Below, piece by piece: positions 59,807-64,000 of a DNA stretch of 64,000 nucleotides (position 1 is the first letter of the stretch; each line of letters opens with the position of its first letter). Origin of the DNA: Microbacterium sp. HD4P20. Lineage in GTDB: Bacteria > Actinomycetota > Actinomycetes > Actinomycetales > Microbacteriaceae. Under the pieces are notes generated by a model, which saw only the letters and a program-made list of their open reading frames with translations, was not told the origin of the DNA and did not search any database. The DNA lies in assembly GCF_019449275.2 (NCBI RefSeq), contig NZ_JAHZQZ020000011.1:310001-374000 (forward strand). Reading direction: 5' to 3'. Made by a program: the position numbers and the translations under genes.

Positions 59807-61070
59807 GGACGGGCCCGAACAGCTCGGTGGCGCGGCGCAGCGCCGCCGAGCGCTCGACGGCGACCTCGACGGTCTCGCCCTGCGCCGCCGAGGCCCACGC
59901 CTCGCGCATGCTCGCCACGCCCGCGGCAGCACCATCGGGATGACCGTGGATGCCGCCACCGGCGAGGACGAGAAGGTCGGTCGTGCCCACCGCCGCGTAG
60001 GTCGCGTGCGCGAGGCCGCCCCACTGGCCCGACGACAGCACGGGAACCGTCGGCGTGAGGCCGAGCAGCGGCTCGCGGACCGCGGCGATGGAGTCGAGCA
60101 CCTGGTCGTCCGTCTCGTAGAACTTGTTGCTGATCCCGTTGGTGTGCAAGTGGTCGGCGCCCGCGAGGCGCGCGAGCTTCTGCCACGCACGGAACCCTAT
60201 CCCGACCTGCTCGGAGCGACCGAACGCGCCGAACATCGCGCGGTGCCCATGGATCGGCACGGCCGCGTGCCGACGGAGGAACTCCAGCCCCGGCAGTCCG
60301 ATGAGATTCACACACGCCATCACGCACGTGCCACCGGCCTCGACGACGAGGTCGTGGTTGGCCTCGAGGCTGCCGATGTCGTCGGTGATGTTGAAGGCGT
60401 ACATCGGCTTGCGGCCGGTGCGGTCGGCATAGCGCTCAAGCACGGGCATGACGGCGCGGACGCGTGCGGCCAGCGGCGCGCTCGGTCCATTGCCTTGGAG
60501 CTCGTCGTCTTTGATGAAGTCGATGCCCGCCTCGGCGAGCTGCCCTACGACCTCTGCGAGGTCCGCCGGGGAGAGGCCGATGCTCGGCTTCACGATCGTG
60601 CCGATCATGGCCCCCTCGGGACGGCCCATCAGGCGGCGCGTGCCGTCGACGCCGAAACTCGGGCCGGCGTAGCGCTCGGCGAACGCCGGCGGAAGGTCGA
60701 CGTCGACGAGCTTGATCGCCGCCAGCTCCTTGATCTCGAAGAGATTGCCCGCGACGGCGGCGAGCAGGTTCGGTAGCGACGGGCCGAAATTGTCGAGCGG
60801 AAACCGCAGGCGCATGACGGCGCGTCGGCGATGGGACGGATCGCCCACGGCTCCGGGCAGCGGCGACGACCCCGTGAGCGGTACCTCTTCGATGGACTCC
60901 ACCTGCGCCGCGAAGCGGGCACGCAGGTCGTCGGACTCGCGTTCCACTCGCACGAAGGTGCCGGTGGACTGCTCGCCGGCGAGCACCTCCGCCGCCCGCC
61001 TCAGCGGGAGCGAGGTCTCGATGATGTAGGTCGCGAAGACGTGCTCACCGGTCAGCCGGGCGCCGCTCAT
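59799..61070 (-). CDS. RuBisCO-like protein (form IV, probable sugar-phosphate decarboxylase/hydrolase)
   Basis: This is a 423-residue RuBisCO large-subunit homologue. The N-terminal alpha/beta domain is followed by a barrel. The RuBisCO metal site is intact: Lys187, Asp189 and Glu190 (GIDFIKDDELQ, carbamylation-type Lys), with Lys161 in GTIVKPSIGLSP and His276 in IHGHRAMFGA. Second-site residues differ: the KPK motif is KPS and the loop-6 lysine is missing (VPVLSSGQWGG), so CO2 fixation is not expected. RuBisCO-like proteins paired with a DUF1537 kinase act on 3-oxo-isoapionate 4-phosphate in apiose catabolism. It overlaps the GH127 stop by 4 bp. Confidence 0.93.
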   Translation of the reverse strand: MSGARLTGEHVFATYIIETSLPLRRAAEVLAGEQSTGTFVRVERESDDLRARFAAQVESIEEVPLTGSSPLPGAVGDPSHRRRAVMRLRFPLDNFGPSLPNLLAAVAGNLFEIKELAAIKLVDVDLPPAFAERYAGPSFGVDGTRRLMGRPEGAMIGTIVKPSIGLSPADLAEVVGQLAEAGIDFIKDDELQGNGPSAPLAARVRAVMPVLERYADRTGRKPMYAFNITDDIGSLEANHDLVVEAGGTCVMACVNLIGLPGLEFLRRHAAVPIHGHRAMFGAFGRSEQVGIGFRAWQKLARLAGADHLHTNGISNKFYETDDQVLDSIAAVREPLLGLTPTVPVLSSGQWGGLAHATYAAVGTTDLLVLAGGGIHGHPDGAAAGVASMREAWASAAQGETVEVAVERSAALRRATELFGPVRV

Positions 61071-63088
61071 CGCCACACCAGCGGGAGCCAGACCGACATC
61101 TCGCCCGCACCACGGTTGCCCCACGCGTAGTAGGGCACGAGGCGCACGGTGGCCGTGCCGAGCTCGGCGGCGGCAAGGTCGTCGTAGAGCGCGTTCTCGT
61201 CTGCGCTCGGCAGCACCGCGATCTCGGCCTCGAGCGCGATCACGCGGTGGCCCGCGATCTCGGTCTCGATCGGCGTGAAGGTCGCGCCGCGGCGCAGTGC
61301 GGCCTGCTCGAGCACCATGCCGTCGGGAAGATCGGCGCTCTCGAGGCAGTACACGACGGGGCCGCGCCGCACGGCGACCTGGTTCGTCGCCTCCTCGGCG
61401 AGGCGGTGGGCGCGCAGCACACGCACCGGCATCGACACCGTGAGTCGGATGACGTCGCCCTCGCGCCATGCGCGCTCGATGCGGGTGTAGGTGCCCGGCG
61501 TGGTGACCTCCACCGCATCGCCGTTGACGGTCAGGGTCGCGCCCGTCGACCAGCCCGGAATGCGGAGGTGAAGCGGGATGCCCCCCACCCCCTCGCGGGC
61601 GCTGTCGGGAGAGGGCGTGGCGGCAGTCACGGTCCAGGTGAGCGTCTCGCCCCACGGGTAGTCACCGTCCTCTCGGAGCGCGAGCGAGCGGCCGTCCTCG
61701 GTCGTGACATCGATGCTGCCGCCGCCGTAGAGGTGCAGGTACAGCCCGTCGTCGCCGAGCGAAGCGGCGCGCTCGTGGAACCGGGCCAGCGTGCGGGCGA
61801 TATTGGGCGGGCAGCAGAAGCAGCTCAGGTACGGCTCTCGCAGCCGCTCGTCCGAGGGCGGCGGCTCGGGCGTGGGGTGGATGGCCGTGTCGCCGGGGCG
61901 CCGCAGCGGGTAGGGGAGGTTCCGCACCTGACGGAGCGGGTTCGTATAGAAATACTCCGAACCGGCGAGGCTGATACTCGAGAGCAGGCTGTTGAAGGCC
62001 ACCTGCTCGATGACATCGGCGTACTTCGCATCGCCCGTGAGCGACAGCATCCGCTCGCTCCACAAGATCATGCCGATGTTGGCGCACGATTCGTTGTGGG
62101 CGGTGGTCTGTGGCAGTTGATACGCGCGGCCGTAGGCCTGGTGAACGCGGCTGATCTGGCTCTGCCAGGGTGAGCCGTCGGGGGAGGCGCCGTCGTAGAG
62201 GGCGCCGCAGCCACCCGTGATGTACAGCTTGGTGTCGATCACGTCGTGCCACAGCCGCTCGAGTACCTCGACCAGCTCGGCGTCGCCGTTCTCGACGACG
62301 AGGTCGGCGAGCCCGGCGTAGAGGTAGTTGGCGCGCACGGCGTGCCCGGCCACGACGGTCTGCTCGCGCACCGGCAGGCGATCCTGGTTGTCGTCGCCGC
62401 CCTGGAAGTCGTCGCGTACGCGCACGAAGGCCTCTGCCAGGCGCAGGTAACGCTCGTCGCCGGTGGCGCGGTACAGCTCGATCACCGCCATGTAGTGCGA
62501 GGGGCAGATCGCGCTGCGCGCGAGCTCGACGGGCTTGTTGGTCGCGAGGTCCTCGAGGAAGGACGCGGCCTTGCGCGCGGCATCCAGCAGCGTCGTCGAT
62601 CCGGTCACCTCGTAGTGCCGTACGCCCGCCGTGATGAGGTGGCCGAGGTTGTACGTCTCGAAGTGGAAGCGATCGGCAAGCGCCCGCGCGTCGACTTCAT
62701 CGCGCGCCGAGATGATCGTCGGCGTGTGAAGGTAGCCGTCGTCGCGCTGCACCGAGGCGATCAGCGAGGCGATCTCTTCGATGCGCGCCCCGAGCTCGGG
62801 GTCGGGATCGGTCTCGAGCCGCGCGATCGCGGCTTCGAGCCACTTGTAGAAGTCGCCGTCCATGAAGGGCGGGCCCTGATGTTGTCCGGGTTCCAGGCCG
62901 GCCGCGATGCGGAAGTTGGCCAGGCCCGGGCTGATCGCGGGATCGCTCAGCGATGACCAGATCTGCGGGATCGTGACGTCGCGGATGCGGTCGTGCACGT
63001 CGCCCCAGAAGCCGCTCGCCCACCGTGCGCTCCCGGCGTCGAGGGGTCGCAGCCGGGCATGGGCCCGGAGCGCTGTCGTGGCGGTCAT
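61067..63088 (-). CDS. Beta-L-arabinofuranosidase, GH127 (DUF1680)
   Basis: This is a 673-residue cytoplasmic enzyme with an (alpha/alpha)6 barrel. The zinc-cysteine catalytic centre of GH127 is visible: Glu333 and Cys335 in HNESCANIGM, and Cys425/Cys426 in SCFCCPPNIA. The start RLRPLDAGSARWASGFWGDV is typical, and C-terminal beta domains follow from about 445. The ATG at 63088 was chosen by family N-terminus. It removes beta-L-arabinofuranose from plant glycans; apiose-containing substrates have not been excluded. It is the first gene of an operon with the RuBisCO-like protein and kinase, under a palindromic operator. Confidence 0.92.
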   Translation of the reverse strand: MTATTALRAHARLRPLDAGSARWASGFWGDVHDRIRDVTIPQIWSSLSDPAISPGLANFRIAAGLEPGQHQGPPFMDGDFYKWLEAAIARLETDPDPELGARIEEIASLIASVQRDDGYLHTPTIISARDEVDARALADRFHFETYNLGHLITAGVRHYEVTGSTTLLDAARKAASFLEDLATNKPVELARSAICPSHYMAVIELYRATGDERYLRLAEAFVRVRDDFQGGDDNQDRLPVREQTVVAGHAVRANYLYAGLADLVVENGDAELVEVLERLWHDVIDTKLYITGGCGALYDGASPDGSPWQSQISRVHQAYGRAYQLPQTTAHNESCANIGMILWSERMLSLTGDAKYADVIEQVAFNSLLSSISLAGSEYFYTNPLRQVRNLPYPLRRPGDTAIHPTPEPPPSDERLREPYLSCFCCPPNIARTLARFHERAASLGDDGLYLHLYGGGSIDVTTEDGRSLALREDGDYPWGETLTWTVTAATPSPDSAREGVGGIPLHLRIPGWSTGATLTVNGDAVEVTTPGTYTRIERAWREGDVIRLTVSMPVRVLRAHRLAEEATNQVAVRRGPVVYCLESADLPDGMVLEQAALRRGATFTPIETEIAGHRVIALEAEIAVLPSADENALYDDLAAAELGTATVRLVPYYAWGNRGAGEMSVWLPLVWR

Positions 63089-63131
63089 GAGGGGTGTTCC
63101 TTCCGAGTGGCGTGAGGTCACTGTAGTCACG

Positions 63132-63198
63132 ATTTGAACATGAAGTGAATAGAATTTCAACACTGAGTGTTGACACACTCTGGAAACGTGCCTACTGT
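63132..63198. promoter_or_regulatory. Divergent promoters with one central operator (GH127 / binding protein)
   Basis: Leftward: TTGAAA (63160-63155), 17 bp, TCAAAT (63137-63132). Rightward: TTGACA (63170-63175), 17 bp, TACTGT (63193-63198). The palindrome CAACACTGAGTGTTG (63158-63172) overlaps both -35 boxes, so one regulator could control both operons. No regulator gene for it is in the window. Confidence 0.7.
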
Positions 63199-63244
63199 CG
63201 TGCTCGTACCTTTCACCCGCATGGTCGTCGTCAAGGAGGACGCT

Positions 63245-64000
63245 ATGAACACTCGCAGCAGCACCCGCCGCCGCTCCCTCTTCGCGGTCGGCATCGCGCT
63301 GGCCGCCGTCATGCCGCTCGCGGCCTGCGCCGGCAGCTCCGGTGACGCAGGCAACGACGGCGAGGGCGGCGGCGCCGGCGGGCCCGACCCCGATGTATTC
63401 ACCGTCATGACGGCCAACGAGAACACCGTCCTCGAAGCGCAGCTCGACGCGCTCGCCGCCGGCGCCTGTGAGGCCGAGAATGACGCGCTTCCCCTCGAGC
63501 ACCAGAAGGTCGCTCAGGCCGACACGGTGCAGAAGGTGACGCTGCTGGCCAGCCAGGACGCGCTCCCGACGCACACGATCGCCGGTACCGCGCTGATCCG
63601 CCCCGACGGCGACCTCGCTGCGGCCGGGCTCGTCGGTGACCTGAAAGCCGCCCTCGAGGGCGCCGACGCATGGGACAACGTGCTGCCGGCCGCCGCCTCG
63701 ACGGTGGAGCAGGTCTATGGCGGATTCGTCTCGATGCCCTACCAATACAACATCGAGGGCATCTTCTACAACGAGCAGATTCTCGCCGACAACGGCATCG
63801 AAGAGCCGCAGACGTGGGATGAGCTGATGGATGCCGCCGCCACCCTCCAAGAGGCCGGCGTCGTGCCGATGACCGAGGCAGGCGCCAACGGCTGGCCGCT
63901 GACCCGGATCATGGGCATGTACATCTTCCGCAACGTCGGCCCCGAGGCGATGGCCGCTGTCCGCGACGGCGACGCAGCACTGACCGACCCGGAGTACGTG
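63245..64000 (+). CDS. Sugar ABC transporter substrate-binding lipoprotein (3'-truncated)
   Basis: The first 252 residues of a binding protein are present and run off the window end in frame. AAGGAGGA precedes the ATG. The lipoprotein signal (RRRSLFAVGIALAAVMPLAAC, lipobox LAAC at about residue 28) is followed by a glycine-rich linker. SBP family 1 features are DVFTVMTANENTVLEAQLDA, YGGFVSMPYQYNIEGIFYNE and IEEPQTWDELMDAA. It is the first gene of the operon divergent from GH127, RuBisCO-like protein and kinase. The ligand is unknown: an apiose- or arabinofuranose-containing saccharide is possible. Confidence 0.93.
   Translation, partial: MNTRSSTRRRSLFAVGIALAAVMPLAACAGSSGDAGNDGEGGGAGGPDPDVFTVMTANENTVLEAQLDALAAGACEAENDALPLEHQKVAQADTVQKVTLLASQDALPTHTIAGTALIRPDGDLAAAGLVGDLKAALEGADAWDNVLPAAASTVEQVYGGFVSMPYQYNIEGIFYNEQILADNGIEEPQTWDELMDAAATLQEAGVVPMTEAGANGWPLTRIMGMYIFRNVGPEAMAAVRDGDAALTDPEYV

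Noticed and set aside
59799..61070. RuBisCO for carbon fixation
   Set aside because: Loop-6 lysine and KPK motif are missing and no phosphoribulokinase or small subunit is present; it is a form IV RuBisCO-like protein.
63089..63850. In-frame upstream extension of the GH127 gene
   Set aside because: It would cross the divergent promoter region and overlap the binding-protein gene. The family N-terminus begins at 63088.
1..64000. tRNA, rRNA, insertion sequences, prophage or integrase genes
   Set aside because: None were recognised while reading both strands. A tRNA scan was not possible, so a small RNA gene in a gap could be missed.

Overview
The window comes from a high-GC actinobacterium. 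Strong G/C third-position bias, many GTG starts, 4-bp ATGA and 1-bp TGATG gene overlaps, LacI-controlled CUT1 sugar transporters without ATPases, a DUF222/HNH protein and frequent GGATGCC/GGCATCC words all fit Microbacteriaceae, most likely Microbacterium or a close relative. This assignment comes from sequence style and gene content, not a database search. I saw no rRNA, tRNA, CRISPR array, transposase or phage genes. The region reads as chromosomal plant-polysaccharide utilisation DNA with an ordinary stretch in the middle.

Layout: (1) 1-7.7 kb: the end of one sugar permease, then a LacI regulator and an arabinan/arabinoxylan locus (binding protein, two permeases, intracellular GH51 arabinofuranosidase, lipid-anchored GH43 arabinanase). 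(2) 7.7-19.7 kb: mixed genes: PNPOx-like oxidase, DUF4386 membrane protein, membrane protein + XRE regulator + reductase operon, dimethylargininase + ornithine aminotransferase, FadR-type regulator, a membrane sulfite-oxidase-like molybdoenzyme, and the ATP-grasp / alpha-E / transglutaminase cluster. (3) 19.7-29.0 kb: a second LacI regulon with a GH5, an (alpha/alpha)6-barrel glycosidase-like protein, a binding protein, two permeases and a Gfo/Idh/MocA oxidoreductase; four copies of a GAAA-SCGS/GCGA-TTTC-type operator tie it together. (4) 29.1-54.8 kb: secreted GH3, LacI, the complete L-rhamnose operon (rhaM, rhaI, esterase, aldolase-dehydrogenase, rhaB, serine hydrolase), a nucleotidyltransferase, a rhamnoside ABC importer, two GH78 rhamnosidases, another LacI and a GH2. 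Shared TGAAWCGWTTCA-like operators link these. (5) 55-58.5 kb: DUF222/HNH protein, MerR regulator, and a lipoprotein that looks frameshifted. (6) 58.5-64 kb: a DUF1537-type kinase, a RuBisCO-like protein, a GH127 beta-L-arabinofuranosidase and, divergently, a truncated sugar-binding lipoprotein.

How it works together: extracellular or lipid-anchored enzymes release oligosaccharides; three or four CUT1 importers carry them in, presumably energised by an ATPase encoded elsewhere; cytoplasmic GH51, GH78, GH2 and GH127 trim them to L-arabinose, L-rhamnose, galactose and similar sugars; the rha operon takes rhamnose to DHAP and lactate. The RuBisCO-like protein plus DUF1537 kinase resembles the known 3-oxo-isoapionate branch of D-apiose catabolism. 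Rhamnose, beta-L-arabinofuranose and apiose together are characteristic of rhamnogalacturonan II, so the right half may be a pectin side-chain utilisation island. That last step is inference.
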